Origin: Reclinomonas americana ATCC 50394
Lineage: Eukaryota > Jakobida > Jakobea > Jakobida
Assembly: GCA_048213135.1 (NCBI GenBank)
Contig: PS015085.1
Span: 27,456 to 91,455 of the forward strand
Reading direction: 5' to 3'
DNA length: 64,000 nucleotides
In this document: positions 63,259 through 64,000 of the stretch, one piece after another
Layout of the letters: each line of letters opens with the position of its first letter
Numbering within the stretch: the first letter of the stretch is position 1
Made by a program: the position numbers and the translations under genes
Notes under the pieces: model-generated
Database searches by the model: none
What the model was told of the DNA's origin: nothing
Seen by the model: only the letters and a program-made list of their open reading frames with translations

Positions 63259-63891
63259 NNNNNNNNNNNNNNNNNNNNNNNNNNNNNNNNNNNNNNNNNN
63301 NNNNNNNNNNNNNNNNNNNNNNNNNNNNNNNNNNNNNNNNNNNNNNNNNNNNNNNNNNNNNNNNNNNNNNNNNNNNNNNNNNNNNNNNNNNNNNNNNNNN
63401 NNNNNNNNNNNNNNNNNNNNNNNNNNNNNNNNNNNNNNNNNNNNNNNNNNNNNNNNNNNNNNNNNNNNNNNNNNNNNNNNNNNNNNNNNNNNNNNNNNNN
63501 NNNNNNNNNNNNNNNNNNNNNNNNNNNNNNNNNNNNNNNNNNNNNNNNNNNNNNNNNNNNNNNNNNNNNNNNNNNNNNNNNNNNNNNNNNNNNNNNNNNN
63601 NNNNNNNNNNNNNNNNNNNNNNNNNNNNNNNNNNNNNNNNNNNNNNNNNNNNNNNNNNNNNNNNNNNNNNNNNNNNNNNNNNNNNNNNNNNNNNNNNNNN
63701 NNNNNNNNNNNNNNNNNNNNNNNNNNNNNNNNNNNNNNNNNNNNNNNNNNNNNNNNNNNNNNNNNNNNNNNNNNNNNNNNNNNNNNNNNNNNNNNNNNNN
63801 NNNNNNNNNNNNNNNNNNNNNNNNNNNNNNNNNNNNNNNNNNNNNNNNNNNNNNNNNNNNNNNNNNNNNNNNNNNNNNNNNNNNNNNNNNN
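63259..63891. other. Assembly gap (633 N)
   Basis: Starts within the TCTG array. The 109 bp to its right (63892-64000) are CT-rich and show no exon. Confidence 0.95.
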
Positions 63892-64000
63892 TCTATCTGT
63901 CTCCCCTTGTCTTCCTCTTATCAAGCCCGTCCGTCTCTCTCACGATCACACTCTCGCACCGTGTTGATGACACTATCCTGTTTCCCTGCTTTCCCTCGCA

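Overview
The window is a nuclear genome scaffold from a unicellular eukaryote (a protist). Genes are intron-rich, with GT-AG introns and, in one case, an AT-AC intron. Gene orientation alternates, all three standard stop codons are used, and a Pol III-type tRNA-Glu gene is present. Introns are crowded with (CT/AG)n, (CA)n and other simple repeats and with diverged minisatellites. The conserved gene set (tuberin, NatC subunit NAA35, PAAF1, GLOD4, SNM1-type nuclease, CHD1L/ALC1 ATPase, DEAH helicase, MAP kinase, TANGO2) excludes a prokaryote. I cannot assign the lineage from sequence alone. Nineteen N runs break the window; seven of them are exactly 20 N.

Layout: 1-774 end of a WD40-repeat gene (+); 815-887 tRNA-Glu(CTC) (+); 1268-2214 kinesin motor start (+); 3195-3994 end of a Pro/Gln/His-rich protein (+); 4089-5398 HAD phosphatase (+); 5415-6746 C-terminal half of an SNM1/Artemis-type nuclease (-), whose N-terminal half is at 8948-9449 on the other strand; 7689-7799 (-), 9487-11221 (+) and 11745-11880 (-) three pieces of a GLOD4-like gene; 11376-11690 (+) and 11901-18545 (-) two pieces of tuberin (TSC2); 18841-20479 PAAF1 (+); 20556-34909 a giant right-handed beta-helix/multi-TM surface protein (-); 35928-39259 MAP kinase (+); 39332-46143 NAA35 (-); 47232-about 53231 a RING/B-box-like/coiled-coil/FG-repeat/HMG-box protein (+); 53301-57713 DEAH-box helicase (-); 58055-59287 (or 59439) TANGO2 (-); 60148-62793 and beyond the start of a CHD1L-like SNF2 ATPase (+).

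The main structural result is that the segments 7689-9466 and 11376-11880, each bounded by N gaps, are inverted relative to their neighbours. Flipping each one repairs two genes at once (nuclease plus GLOD4; GLOD4 plus TSC2), so these are almost certainly scaffolding errors. Other points of note are a U12-type AT-AC intron in the MAP kinase, a 19-nt microexon in the HAD phosphatase, a recurrent unusual donor GTTGCG in nine introns of six genes, a tandem duplication carrying exon 1 of TANGO2, and the RING-to-HMG fusion protein.

The genes do not form an operon or obvious gene cluster. They are mostly housekeeping genes packed as divergent and convergent pairs, with several convergent pairs separated by only 16-77 bp at their stop codons.
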